A DNA stretch of 64,000 nucleotides from the NCBI GenBank assembly GCA_015062055.1, contig SUVK01000007.1, positions 1 through 64,000 of the forward strand, written 5' to 3'. Shown piece by piece: positions 5,625 through 14,330 of this stretch. The DNA is from Akkermansiaceae bacterium (GTDB taxonomy: Bacteria > Verrucomicrobiota > Verrucomicrobiia > Verrucomicrobiales > Akkermansiaceae). Made by a program: the position numbers and the translations under genes. The notes under the pieces were generated by a model. That model was not told the DNA's origin, did no database searches, and was given only the letters and a program-made list of their open reading frames with translations. The first letter of the stretch is position 1; each line of letters begins with the position of its first letter.

Positions 5625-5951
5625 TTATTTGCGGCGGGTGAGTTCTACATGCCAGAGCGGATCGAGCGAGGAGGACTCTACCCGCAGCACCTCATAGACC
5701 CACCCGGAAGCGGTGGAGATGCGCCAGCCGATACGGAGGGAGGGCAAGGCGGCACGAGAGAGCAGGGCGGTAGCCGTGCAATCGAGCACGGCGCCACCCA
5801 GCGCCACCGGGTAAGCCACCGGAACGGGCGAAATGACGGCCACGGCATCATACACCACCGAGCCCGGCAAAGCCTGCACCTTCACCGGCTCGCCCAGCAT
5901 ACTGAAGGACTCTGCCGCCCCCTGCTCCAAAAAATCTGCAAACTCATTCAT
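5625..5951 (-). CDS. Head-tail joining / neck protein
   Basis: A 108-residue protein between the capsid and gp10-like genes. It begins with an acidic helix (MNEFADFLEQGAAESFSMLG) and continues as beta-rich sequence with IGWRISTASGWVYEVLRV and ends WHVELTRRK. Small beta-barrel joining proteins (lambda gpFII or HK97 gp7 type) have this size and place. Family assignment is by context. Confidence 0.5.
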   Translation of the reverse strand: MNEFADFLEQGAAESFSMLGEPVKVQALPGSVVYDAVAVISPVPVAYPVALGGAVLDCTATALLSRAALPSLRIGWRISTASGWVYEVLRVESSSLDPLWHVELTRRK

Positions 5952-6041
5952 AGCTCTAACTTTTTATTAAAAGCGGGCGGGAGCATCACCCCCGCCCGCC
6001 TGCATTTTCTATCACGAGACCACGCTTACGCGTCAAAAAAC

Positions 6042-7109
6042 TCAAGCATCCGCCTCGGTCTCCTCGACAGCGGGGGCAGCCGCCTTGAGCACCTTAATGG
6101 CGGTGGCATCCGTCACGGCCACACCTACGAGCGCACCGAGCCAAATCTTGATGCAGTTCTCATTGGGGTCAAACCACGTGGCGATACCGATGGGGGTATT
6201 CAAGCCCTTATGCTGCACCTGCTCGTAGGAGGCGTAAGCACCCTGCATCATGTAGGGAGCAGCAAGGCCTACAGCGGCGCCACGCTTGTTTGCCAACAAG
6301 CCAACAGCACCGGTACCAAATTTATCGGTAGCCTCCACCTTGGCGCACAGGTCCACATCCAGGTCGGAGGGCGTGAGGCCGTCCTTATCGGCGGGCTTAA
6401 GCTTGCCGTAGTAGGCGGAATTGAGCAGCATGGCATTGACACGCGGCTGGATTGCCTCGGAAAGCGTTTGGTTGGCATAACCGAAGGTAAATGCATCGGC
6501 ATCAGGCACAGTGATAGCTTCAATAGCCTGCTCGGAGGCATCTTGAGTGCCGATAGACATGCGAGTGGCCACGCTCACCCAGATACCGCGGGCAATGGCG
6601 CAGAGGGCAGCCTCGATACGCTGCTCAAGGTCCACACCTTGCTGGATGTCACGGGCAGTCACCACAATCACCTTATCGCGCTTATGCAGCACCACCTCAG
6701 CCCCGGCAACGGTGCCGCCATCGGTACGGTTGGCAAAGGAGCCGTAGTTATCCTCCTCCCCGGTATCGGTATCGTTGTAGACCGGCACCTCCAACTTGGG
6801 CAGTATACCGGAGCGCCCCGGCACCACAAAATCCTGCGAGTAGGTGGTAGAGAAAGCATCCAAGGGGGCCAAGAGTTCGTAAAACTTCTTGATACCCTTT
6901 TGGGCGATCACCTGCATACCCGTGAGGGTATTACCGGCGCTGATACCCGCCATAGCGGCTTTACCGCCCAGCCCCTCCTTAACAGAGGACACAGCGGCGG
7001 GGTTAAGACCCAGGGCCACAAGCTCCTGGTCCTTCATTTCCCCGAGGCACGGCAGTACCTCGGCCATACGTGCGCGGTCCATATCGCGCTTATTGATTAC
7101 AGTAGACAT
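6042..7109 (-). CDS. Major capsid protein
   Basis: A 355-residue protein directly after the ClpP-like protease gene and before the neck genes, the usual place of the major capsid protein. It has an N-terminal helical region (to ~60), a likely E-loop with PGRSGILPKLEVPVYND, and long alpha/beta segments, ending in a short acidic tail (AAPAVEETEADA). It has no separate scaffold gene; the C-terminal half of the protease gene probably supplies that function. The very long plus-strand frames over this gene are antisense shadows. Confidence 0.7.
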   Translation of the reverse strand: MSTVINKRDMDRARMAEVLPCLGEMKDQELVALGLNPAAVSSVKEGLGGKAAMAGISAGNTLTGMQVIAQKGIKKFYELLAPLDAFSTTYSQDFVVPGRSGILPKLEVPVYNDTDTGEEDNYGSFANRTDGGTVAGAEVVLHKRDKVIVVTARDIQQGVDLEQRIEAALCAIARGIWVSVATRMSIGTQDASEQAIEAITVPDADAFTFGYANQTLSEAIQPRVNAMLLNSAYYGKLKPADKDGLTPSDLDVDLCAKVEATDKFGTGAVGLLANKRGAAVGLAAPYMMQGAYASYEQVQHKGLNTPIGIATWFDPNENCIKIWLGALVGVAVTDATAIKVLKAAAPAVEETEADA

Positions 7110-7179
7110 AAGATTATTTTTGTTTGGGGTTTAGGTTGCTTTTTATCAGCTATTCATATATCGCGCGGCAAGGGATGCC

Positions 7180-7235
7180 GAAGTACGAAATACGAAATAC
7201 GAAATACGAAATACGAAATACGAAGTACGAAGTAT
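7180..7235 (+). repeat. Eight tandem heptamers GAARTAC
   Basis: Units of 7 bp: GAAGTAC, five GAAATAC, GAAGTAC and GAAGTAT, filling the space between the capsid start (7109) and the protease stop (7235-7237). Read as protein it would give the KYEIRNT-type periodic peptide often seen as spurious ORFs in this phylum. Confidence 0.9.
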
Positions 7236-8344
7236 TATTTATTCAGATAATACGCGGCGAGGGCGGGGTTATCGCGCAGGATGCGCAGGCGCACCATGCC
7301 GGGCATGGCGTCCAGCTCTGCACGGGTGTACTGAGAGCCACCGGCTTGAGCCGTAGCAGAGGTGCCGGCCAGTGTGCCGACAGAGATGCCCATAGCGGCC
7401 ACTTTTTCCGCCGTGCGGCGAGCCACCAGAGCCTCCAACTCAGAGCGCGTCATAGTGACATCTTCCTCGCCGTTCTCATCATCTTTTTGCGGTTCGGGGG
7501 CGGGGTCCGTTTGCGGGGCGGGGGATTCCTGCGATTCTTTGGGGGCGTCCTGCTCTTTGTCGGGGTCGGTGGGCTCATCTTCCGCGGGAGCATCCTCGGG
7601 GGCTTCTGCGGGCTCCTGAGGGGCTTTTTGTTCATCCTCCTGCGGGGCGGGGGGCTCCTCGGAGTCCTCCTCGGGGTCCTCATCCTCCAACATCGCCAGG
7701 CGCATGCCGGACTCATAAGCGAACACGCGGCAGGCGGCAGCGGGCTCCGGCTCATCCTCGGGGGATTCCTGCGGGGCGGGCTCTGCGGGGGCGGACTCCT
7801 CGCCCTCGATAGCATCCAGGAAGCCGTAAGCGAGAGCCTGATCGGCCGTGTAGTATTTAGTTGTCATGTGCTCAGTTGACAGCTCTGCACCGGACTTACC
7901 GCAGCGGGAGGCCATTTGCTCAAACATGCGGTCGCGCATGCCCACCAGGTAAGTGGCTTCTTGCAGCATCTCATCCACCGTGCCGCAGATGCAGGCAGAG
8001 GGTTGATGGAACATCAGCGTAGCATGGCGGTGTGCCACGCGGGTATCACAGCACTGGAGGAGGTAGCTGGCCATGCTCATGGCGCAGCCGTACACCTCAC
8101 CACGGGTTGCCATGCCGCAGGTGCGCAGCTTGTCGCCCATGGAAAGGCCGTCGTAACAATAGCCGCCCACGGAGTTGATGCGGACGGTGAGGGCGGTGGC
8201 ACCCGCCTGCTTGGCTTGATCCACCAGGTCATTAAACACCATAGCATCGGCATCCCAGCCGATAACACCGGTGACATCGATGACGGCGGCGGCCTCGCTC
8301 ATGGTGAGGGAGGCGGCGAACGGTTTATTTTTATTCTTGCTCAT
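7235..8344 (-). CDS. ClpP-like prohead protease fused to scaffold-like region
   Basis: Residues ~15-180 form a ClpP/S14-type fold with a visible catalytic triad: Ser90 in GCAMSMAS, His113 in MFHQPS and Asp177 in GFLDAIEG. These enzymes cleave scaffold and capsid proteins in the procapsid. Residues ~180-290 are an acidic, Pro/Glu-rich disordered linker. The C-terminal part (TMTRSELEALVARRTAEKVA onward) resembles an internal scaffold, as in lambda gpC/Nu3. The start overlaps the portal gene end by 14 bp. The gene order portal-protease-capsid is canonical. Confidence 0.85.
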   Translation of the reverse strand: MSKNKNKPFAASLTMSEAAAVIDVTGVIGWDADAMVFNDLVDQAKQAGATALTVRINSVGGYCYDGLSMGDKLRTCGMATRGEVYGCAMSMASYLLQCCDTRVAHRHATLMFHQPSACICGTVDEMLQEATYLVGMRDRMFEQMASRCGKSGAELSTEHMTTKYYTADQALAYGFLDAIEGEESAPAEPAPQESPEDEPEPAAACRVFAYESGMRLAMLEDEDPEEDSEEPPAPQEDEQKAPQEPAEAPEDAPAEDEPTDPDKEQDAPKESQESPAPQTDPAPEPQKDDENGEEDVTMTRSELEALVARRTAEKVAAMGISVGTLAGTSATAQAGGSQYTRAELDAMPGMVRLRILRDNPALAAYYLNK

Positions 8345-9818
8345 TGTGTTGATTTTCTTGGGTTAAAATATCCTCATTTTCTTGCGGTGCGGGCTCTGCG
8401 GGGGCAGCACCCACCACACCCTCATGCAGCTCTGCATAGGAGAGGCCGAACTCTGCCGCCACAGCCTTAGTGTAGGCGATATTCTCCGCCTTGCGCCGCA
8501 CCAGCTGCTTGTAGGTACGGCCGGAGGTAGAGAGGCACCACGCATCCTGATCGGCCAGATTCTCTCTGATGAGGTTGATGGTGGAGGCGGCCTCGCGCCC
8601 GCGGTCTATGGTGAGATCCCGCCCGGGGATCCAGCGCACGCGGTGCCAGCGGGCATCCTTACAGGGGCGCAGGTGCCCCGCCGCGATACCGCAGGCAATG
8701 GTGTGGCGCCAGATGCGATCCAGCAGGCGCTCGCGGTCCTGCAAGCGGGGCTGCACCCAGAGCTTGAACTTATCCAGCTCGAAACGCACGGCAGCACTGC
8801 CCAGCTTGGCAGAGTTGAACACCGTGGCGCCGGAGAGGCCCACCGACCCGCCGGAGGACTCCGTGAGGTACTTCACGAACTCCATCACCTGCGGGGAGGG
8901 GCGGCCATCGGTAATGGTCTTGAGCTCACGCCCGGGCGGCAAGGCGGTAATCTCCAGCCCGGTACCGGTGAGGGTACGCGGGGCGGCGGGCTCTGCCGCA
9001 GCAGGAGCGGCACCCTTGCGGGCACCGGGACCCACGGCGGAGCCGAACTGCGGGGCGGTGTCATCCTTGCTTTTAGTCATCACCAGCCCGAAGGAGGAGG
9101 AGAGCTTGACAGCGCGCTTGTTGTAGCCGAGAATCTCGCGCAGGTCGTTACCGGTGCGCAGGGTGGACACCAGCTCTGAGTGGCCACGCACCGAGGAGGG
9201 CGACACGTGGTGACGGTACAGCACGCACCCGGCAGCCGGCAGGGCACGCTCCACACCATCCTCACCCATCACATGGTAGGCGACGGCGCGACCGAAGGGG
9301 TCTACATCCACCCCGTTCACCGAGCCGCCGGCAATGCGCGGGGCCTCCACAAAAGCGAAGGCTGCACCGCCATCCGGCGCGTAGGTGGCCACCATGAGCA
9401 CATCACCATCCACAATAGCGCGTTGCTCTGCATAGGCCTGTGCCTGCCAGAAATTGACGGCCCCGGCGGCGTCAAACAGGTCCGCCTCGCGGGTGCGGGT
9501 GAGGAAGTAGTCGAGGGCGAGCTGATTCCATTCTTCATCCTCCGTTATGGGGAGAGGATTCTGCACCCCGGTGAGCTGCACCATGTTGAGCACGAGTGAG
9601 CGCACGGAGTCATTGTTATGGAACAGCATGCGAGCCCGCTGCCAGATGGTGCGCAGGTCCCCCATGTTCACCTCATCATTAGGGCGCAGGGTCTGCCAGT
9701 AGTTGACGGGCCAAGCCTCATCATAGCGGGCGGCATCCAGCCCCCAATTCATTTGAGGGGCGGCCACCTGCACGGCTTGGCGCTGAGCCTTAGCCTTGTA
9801 GCGTTTTTTGCGAGCCAT
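8331..9818 (-). CDS. Phage portal protein (lambda gpB type)
   Basis: The 495-residue product forms the dodecameric DNA gateway of the capsid. It starts with a basic tail (MARKKRYKAKAQRQ), then has the lambda-portal type segments DEAWPVNYWQTLRPNDEVN, RARMLFHNNDSVRSLVLNM and the later FELDKFKLWVQPRLQDRERL helix. The ATG at 9818 overlaps the previous stop as TGATG, so I prefer it to a TTG at 9824. It lies between the connector gene and the prohead protease. Confidence 0.8.
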   Translation of the reverse strand: MARKKRYKAKAQRQAVQVAAPQMNWGLDAARYDEAWPVNYWQTLRPNDEVNMGDLRTIWQRARMLFHNNDSVRSLVLNMVQLTGVQNPLPITEDEEWNQLALDYFLTRTREADLFDAAGAVNFWQAQAYAEQRAIVDGDVLMVATYAPDGGAAFAFVEAPRIAGGSVNGVDVDPFGRAVAYHVMGEDGVERALPAAGCVLYRHHVSPSSVRGHSELVSTLRTGNDLREILGYNKRAVKLSSSFGLVMTKSKDDTAPQFGSAVGPGARKGAAPAAAEPAAPRTLTGTGLEITALPPGRELKTITDGRPSPQVMEFVKYLTESSGGSVGLSGATVFNSAKLGSAAVRFELDKFKLWVQPRLQDRERLLDRIWRHTIACGIAAGHLRPCKDARWHRVRWIPGRDLTIDRGREAASTINLIRENLADQDAWCLSTSGRTYKQLVRRKAENIAYTKAVAAEFGLSYAELHEGVVGAAPAEPAPQENEDILTQENQHNEQE

Positions 9819-10096
9819 CAGCAAATACCCCCTCTCTGTGTGAAGTGTTCCACCTGCGTGTAGTCGGCGGCGGTGTCGGTGCCGTCCAACAGGTCCAGCG
9901 CGCCTTGGTAGAGTGCCAGGGCATCCTCTGCCCGCAGGGTGATGGTGCGGGTGTAGGAGGTGCCGCTACCGGTGGCCACCTGCGTGATGACGGAGCCTGT
10001 ATTGAGGGCATCCATCGCTTTATCACGCAGCACTACCAGTTCCTCACGGGTGTACCGTGTGGCATACGCGCGTATCATTTGTGCCGTTATCGTCAT
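9818..10096 (-). CDS. Small gpW-like connector protein
   Basis: A 92-residue, mostly helical protein between the large terminase and portal genes. The MTITAQMIRAYATRYTREEL part and the AEDALALYQGALDLLDG helix fit the small joining proteins (gpW) found at this position in lambda-like genomes. The stop is coupled to the portal start (TGATG). Assignment is by size and order. Confidence 0.55.
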   Translation of the reverse strand: MTITAQMIRAYATRYTREELVVLRDKAMDALNTGSVITQVATGSGTSYTRTITLRAEDALALYQGALDLLDGTDTAADYTQVEHFTQRGGIC

Positions 10097-10126
10097 ATCA
10101 CTTTCTTATCGCGTGGTGAGGGATGC

Positions 10127-11992
10127 TCAGAGCGTGACAGGGGCGGCTTGCCCGCCATAGCCGGAGTAGCCATCGGGCTCTTGTCCCTCGCGGGCATCGG
10201 GCAGGGCGGCGGGGTCCTCAAAGCGGCGGCCGAGGCACCACCAGCCGACACGCTGGAGCTTGATGCAGTCTCCGAAGTGGTCATCCTCCACCTTCTTCCA
10301 CTGTTGGCGACCGTTGCGGTTGACGAGCTTTTGGCCGGAGAGCCCGCGCACGAGGTCGGAGTCCACATCCTCTGCCCGCGGCAGCACCAGCTTGGGGGCG
10401 CGTTGTTTGGCAATGGTCTCCGAGTAGAGGGACATTTTGGCCATGTAGTCCACGTAGGAGAGCACCTCCAACCCCGGCCAGGTGGGGCCTGCGGGGCGGG
10501 TCCACCAGGTGCCCACCTTGGAGGGGGAGCCCTTGGTGGGGGTGAGCTGGCCGGGCAGGCGCAGGCATTCATCGTATACTTCTTTGGTCATGTAACCGGC
10601 ATCCACAAAGCCGATGCCGGGGGACATGCCCAACCACTCCAGGGAGGCGAAGTGCGGGGCGATACCGGGTTTATCCACCACCCAGCGCCAGATGGGTTCA
10701 TCCTCCGTGCCGTCGTTTTCGTAGTGGCCCTCTGTGAGGGGCTGGAGGATGGTGCCCCAGTCTATGACGTACATGGCACCGCCCTCGCACACGGCGCAGG
10801 CTACCCAGTGGGTCTCATCGCCGCCGGGGTCGTATGCCACGGAGATGTAGTAGATTTGGTCCTCCGGCACGGGGAGGGTGCCGCGCAGGTAGTCGCCGCA
10901 GAGGGCGAGCACGTTTTCGCTCTTGATGGTGATGCGGGTGAACTCGTAGGGCAGAGCCTCCCAAGAGTTGCGCAGGTCTTGCAGGTCTGTGGCTACGGTG
11001 AGATTCTGGAGGCACTCCAGGAACTGGCGCACGTAGTTGCCGAAGGTGAGGTAAGGCGAGTAAAGGGAAGTGATATGGTAGCCGCGGGTGCCGGAGGAGG
11101 GCTTGATGCGGTCATCCGCGTACTCGCGGCGGAGGGCATCCGATGGGAGCCAGCGGCCACGCTCCATCATGGCGAACTTTTGCTCGTTACGGATCTCGCC
11201 CTTGCAATGGGGGCAGAGGTAGCGGGCGGTGGCCTCGGCTACATCGATATCGGTGTGGCCGTCCGCGCCCTTGTCCCACTTCATGTTTTCCGAATTGAAC
11301 ACGAAGGCGAACTCCCCGCCGCAGTAGGGGCATGGCATGAAGTATTCGCGCATATCGGAGGTGAGGAACTTTTGCCAGAACTCATTCTCGATGGTGGTGG
11401 GGGTGGAGGTGAAGATGTGGAAGCGGCGCGGGAAGGCCTTGGTGCGGTTGAGGAGCAGGGGGATAGGCGGGGCTTCATCTTTGTGAATCCAGGGGTACTT
11501 GGCGGCTTCATCGCCGATAACCCACGCCACGGAGGTGGAGGCGAGGTTGGCGGGTGAGCCTACGCCCACAAACTTCACATTCATATTATCGAGGCGGTAA
11601 TTCATGGGCTTGAACGCGCTCGGATCGTAGGCGAGGAGGTGGCGGCGCAGGCAAGGGTTAGCCTTGATGAACTCCATGACGCGGCGCTCGGAGAAGTCTC
11701 GCACTTGGTCTTGGTTGACCATGGCCCAGATACCGTCCGATGGTTCAAGCTCCATGAAGGTGGCCAATATGCAGATGAGCAGGGCGGTTTTGCCGATTTG
11801 CGAACCACCGGCAACGTAGACGTTCTCCACGGTGGGGTCGAGGGCGCAGTCGATGATCTCGCGCAGGTAGGGCTGGCGGGCAAAGGAGAGCGGGCCGGGG
11901 TTATTGGGCGAGGTCTCACGCGGGAAGATGAGGTTATTCTCGCACCAAACGGAGGCGCGCTCGCGGTCGCGCAGGAGGAGAGATTCTAGCAT
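10127..11992 (-). CDS. Phage terminase large subunit (GpA type)
   Basis: This 621-residue ATPase-nuclease drives DNA packaging. The Walker A motif is GGSQIGKTA (residues 62-70), the Walker B acids are Asp161-Glu162 in WVIGDEAA, and a zinc-binding pair CPYC / CPHC (Cys221, 224, 260, 263) separates the ATPase from the nuclease part. An acidic residue in VAYDPGGDETHW begins the RNase H-like nuclease. Length and domain order match lambda GpA-family terminases. It overlaps the small terminase gene by 7 bp. Confidence 0.92.
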   Translation of the reverse strand: MLESLLLRDRERASVWCENNLIFPRETSPNNPGPLSFARQPYLREIIDCALDPTVENVYVAGGSQIGKTALLICILATFMELEPSDGIWAMVNQDQVRDFSERRVMEFIKANPCLRRHLLAYDPSAFKPMNYRLDNMNVKFVGVGSPANLASTSVAWVIGDEAAKYPWIHKDEAPPIPLLLNRTKAFPRRFHIFTSTPTTIENEFWQKFLTSDMREYFMPCPYCGGEFAFVFNSENMKWDKGADGHTDIDVAEATARYLCPHCKGEIRNEQKFAMMERGRWLPSDALRREYADDRIKPSSGTRGYHITSLYSPYLTFGNYVRQFLECLQNLTVATDLQDLRNSWEALPYEFTRITIKSENVLALCGDYLRGTLPVPEDQIYYISVAYDPGGDETHWVACAVCEGGAMYVIDWGTILQPLTEGHYENDGTEDEPIWRWVVDKPGIAPHFASLEWLGMSPGIGFVDAGYMTKEVYDECLRLPGQLTPTKGSPSKVGTWWTRPAGPTWPGLEVLSYVDYMAKMSLYSETIAKQRAPKLVLPRAEDVDSDLVRGLSGQKLVNRNGRQQWKKVEDDHFGDCIKLQRVGWWCLGRRFEDPAALPDAREGQEPDGYSGYGGQAAPVTL

Positions 11993-12564
11993 GGCAGGAG
12001 GTTTTCTATGTAGACGTCAACGGCGCGGATGCCGTCATTCCAGCCACCTTTGGCTTCATCGAAGGCGGCGTAGAAGTCGGCGCGCATCTCTTGAGGCATG
12101 CGCCCGGCAATGCGCACGCGGAACTGCTGGACCACCTCCGAGAGGCGGCTCATGGTGGCGCGGATATCGCGCACCTTGGTGACGGGGATATACTGCAAGG
12201 CTTCAATCTCCAGGCGCTTTTGGTGCTTTTGGGCTTCTTCATACATACGACGGGCTTCACGCAATGCGCGGGCGGACGTGACGCACATACCGGGATCGCG
12301 CTCGTAGTAGCGGGCGGATTTTTCGGCGCGGGTAAGGGCAGCGAACGCCACCGCGGTCATCCAGCGGGCGCGGTCTAGCTCATCCTCGCCCACCTCGCCG
12401 GGCTCCGGCGGCACCGGCGCAGCGCTTTTTCCCTTATTTTCGACAAACCGGCACCACACGTCTGTATTTTTTCGCCGCTGAGCACGCGCCCACTGCACGG
12501 TCTTGCCCTCAGCCACCGCTAACTCCTTCACAAGTATACTTTCCTCAGTGCTTTTTCGTGACAT
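11986..12564 (-). CDS. Probable terminase small subunit
   Basis: I choose ATG 12564, preceded by a GGGGGAA ribosome site, over an upstream in-frame ATG at 12738 whose added 58 residues look non-coding. The 192-residue product starts with a helix-turn-helix-like segment (VKELAVAEGKTVQWARAQRRK) suited to binding the packaging site and continues with long helices (ARALREARRMYEEAQKHQKR). The place directly before the large subunit supports the call. It is the first late gene seen here. Confidence 0.6.
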   Translation of the reverse strand: MSRKSTEESILVKELAVAEGKTVQWARAQRRKNTDVWCRFVENKGKSAAPVPPEPGEVGEDELDRARWMTAVAFAALTRAEKSARYYERDPGMCVTSARALREARRMYEEAQKHQKRLEIEALQYIPVTKVRDIRATMSRLSEVVQQFRVRIAGRMPQEMRADFYAAFDEAKGGWNDGIRAVDVYIENLLPC

Positions 12565-13117
12565 TTCCCCCTTTTTCGCTTTCCGTGGGCTGCCGTTTCC
12601 CTTTCCCCTTTCCCCACATCGCGCCGCATATCCCCTTAACCCCGCCCCCGTGCCCCGTGCCGCATTTTTCACGCCCATTTTCAGCACGCAACCGCTATTT
12701 TCTCCCATTTCTATCGCCAGATCGCACTCTGTGGCCACTCTACCCCCATTTTCGCTTCACCGCCGTTTCGTAAATCCGCGTTTCGTATAACTTCACCACC
12801 CAACTTGCCCAAGCTCGTTAAAGACACCTTGCTTTTTCAGTAAAAAGAATCCTCTCCCCCTCCCCTCCGGCCAGCCATGCCCACCTCTTTAGTTTCATTA
12901 CATCCGCCACGCAGCATATAAAAAAAAATGCACGCTTTTACTACTCCCCAATAAAACGAAATAAACCCCAAAAACACAAAAAACCGAGCAAGACAATAAA
13001 TTTGCTGCACCGATTGTTACACACACCAGAAAAAAAAAGCTTGACAGGCAAAATCAAAATCTACAACACCAGCATATACAATCACTTACACTCGTCTAAA
13101 ACCGCCATCCCGTGGCG

Positions 13118-13168
13118 CGATTCACACGGATGGGGTCACAAGTTCGAATCTTGTACTGCGTAGCCCAT
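13118..13168 (+). other. tRNA-like 3' fragment, possible prophage attachment scar
   Basis: The segment contains a perfect T-arm (ACAAG-TTCGAAT-CTTGT), followed by an acceptor-like tail ACTGCGTAGCCCA. No matching 5' half, D-arm or standard anticodon arm precedes it; instead there is a bulged hairpin (13106-13132). A terminator follows at once. tRNA 3' ends are common integration sites, and this one lies at the outer edge of the prophage. No second copy is visible at the other end in this window. Confidence 0.35.
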
Positions 13169-13172
13169 AAAG

Positions 13173-13208
13173 GCCGTAAGTTTTAATGACTTACGGCTTT
13201 CGTTTTTT
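13173..13208 (+). terminator. Rho-independent terminator
   Basis: Stem GCCGTAAGT (13173-13181) / ACTTACGGC (13189-13197) followed by TTTCGTTTTTT. Confidence 0.85.
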
Positions 13209-13314
13209 CTCATTTGTTAGGTATCAAAACGCCTCGTTTTGTATCATGACGCTTTTTTAATTGTTGCACCTCTTGCTACAATTTGCTCATTTGACACGGG
13301 CTCGCACAAAAAAC

Positions 13315-13343
13315 TTGACAATGTGAGGATTTGTCATTAGAGT
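13315..13343 (+). promoter_or_regulatory. Promoter of the M48 lipoprotein gene
   Basis: TTGACA (13315-13320), 17 bp, TAGAGT (13338-13343); the leader to the ATG is about 37 nt. Confidence 0.75.
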
Positions 13344-13386
13344 AGAGCTGCATAACAACTCAAAAAAAATAACATTTCGCATACAT

Positions 13387-14187
13387 ATGAAAACGCTTAC
13401 AAAATGTATCGTTGCGGCTCTTGCCATGGCTGCAACATTTACGGGATGCCGCACGGTACCATTTACGGACCGCACGCAGTTGATGCTAACGTCGGAGGCA
13501 GAGGAAGCCGAGATGGGGCTGACGGCATTTTCTCAATACAAGAGCCAATACAGCGTATCATCTAACGGCACGTACAATGCCGCGCTTTCACGTTGTGGCA
13601 CGGCTATAGTAAACTCGAGCGGTTTGAACACAAATTACAAGTGGGATTTCCAAGTATTCCAGAGCCGGGAGCAGAATGCCTTTGCCCTGCCCGGTGGTAA
13701 AGTGGCTGTATACAGTGGATTGATGGATTTGATGCACAACGAGGCCGAGCTGGCTTTCGTCGTAGCACACGAGATTGCCCACGTATACGCCCGCCATGGT
13801 GGCGAACGCGTATCATGGGGGTACATCAAAACCTTGGGTGCAGCTACACTTGCTGCTGCCACGGATAATGATGCAACAACCAAGCAACTGTATGACCTTG
13901 CCGCCGATTTGGGTGTCATGAAGCCTTTCAGCCGCAGCAATGAGTATGAGGCTGACAAGATTGGTATGATGCTGATGGCCAAGGCCGGCTACGATCCGAA
14001 TGCAGCCATTGAGTTCTGGGGGCGTTTCTCAGAGGGGTCTTCCGGTTCTTCTAGTGCCTTGAGCGGGCTCATGAGCACGCACCCGCGTGATGAAGACCGC
14101 ATTGAGGCGATGAAAGAGGTATTGCCCTCAGCCATGGAGCTTTACAACCAAGCCAAGGTAAAACGCGGTAAAGGCAGCTCCCTCTGA
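13387..14187 (+). CDS. M48-family metalloprotease lipoprotein
   Basis: A 266-residue zinc protease of the M48C (LoiP/YcaL-like) type, probably tethered in the periplasm. The signal peptide ends with lipobox FTGC (Cys21). The zinc motif HEIAH is at residues 128-132, and the third ligand lies in NEYEAD (~186). Related enzymes act in outer-membrane protein quality control. The gene has its own promoter and terminator (14220-14258), so it is monocistronic. Confidence 0.88.
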   Translation: MKTLTKCIVAALAMAATFTGCRTVPFTDRTQLMLTSEAEEAEMGLTAFSQYKSQYSVSSNGTYNAALSRCGTAIVNSSGLNTNYKWDFQVFQSREQNAFALPGGKVAVYSGLMDLMHNEAELAFVVAHEIAHVYARHGGERVSWGYIKTLGAATLAAATDNDATTKQLYDLAADLGVMKPFSRSNEYEADKIGMMLMAKAGYDPNAAIEFWGRFSEGSSGSSSALSGLMSTHPRDEDRIEAMKEVLPSAMELYNQAKVKRGKGSSL

Positions 14188-14219
14188 TACGAGGAAAAGC
14201 ATCAAAATTACGCACAGGC

Positions 14220-14258
14220 AAACGCACTCGGCACCGGATGGCCGAGTGCGTTTTCTTT
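14220..14258 (+). terminator. Terminator of the M48 gene
   Basis: A stem of 12-13 bp (AACGCACTCGGC / GCCGAGTGCGTT) followed by TTCTTTT. Confidence 0.88.
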
Positions 14259-14296
14259 TACGGCTCATCTTCGGTTTTTACACCTGCGTTTTTTGC

Positions 14297-14324
14297 TAGA
14301 CATTGATTTTTTTTATGTTACAAT
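14297..14324 (+). promoter_or_regulatory. Promoter of the lipoprotein gene at 14331
   Basis: TAGACA (14297-14302), 16 bp, TACAAT (14319-14324). The ATG lies 6 nt after the -10, so the transcript should be leaderless. Confidence 0.6.
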
Positions 14325-14330
14325 GCACAC

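Larger units (their letters stand above)
12565..13386. other. Intergenic stretch between prophage and chromosome
   Basis: About 820 bp without a convincing gene. The first 200 bp hold only antiphase frames on both strands. From 12,830 the sequence becomes AT-rich with A-tracts. It then holds the tRNA-like 3' fragment (13118-13168), a terminator (13173-13208) and the promoter of the M48 gene (13315-13343). The packaging site could lie in the first part, but nothing in the sequence shows it. Confidence 0.5.

Noticed and set aside
7180-7235. Heptamer run considered as an origin iteron array or CRISPR
   Set aside because: The 7-bp units are contiguous, with no spacers and no initiator gene nearby.
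5334-7250. 638-codon plus-strand frame over the gp10-like, neck and capsid genes
   Set aside because: It is the antisense of recognisable phage genes, low in normal protein character and His/Gly-rich; an effect of codon bias.
9845-11557. 570-codon plus-strand frame antisense to the terminase large subunit
   Set aside because: The minus-strand terminase has clear Walker and zinc motifs; the plus frame shows none.
13387-14187. M48 gene considered as part of the prophage
   Set aside because: It has its own promoter and terminator, a housekeeping lipoprotein character, and lies outside the terminator at 13,173.
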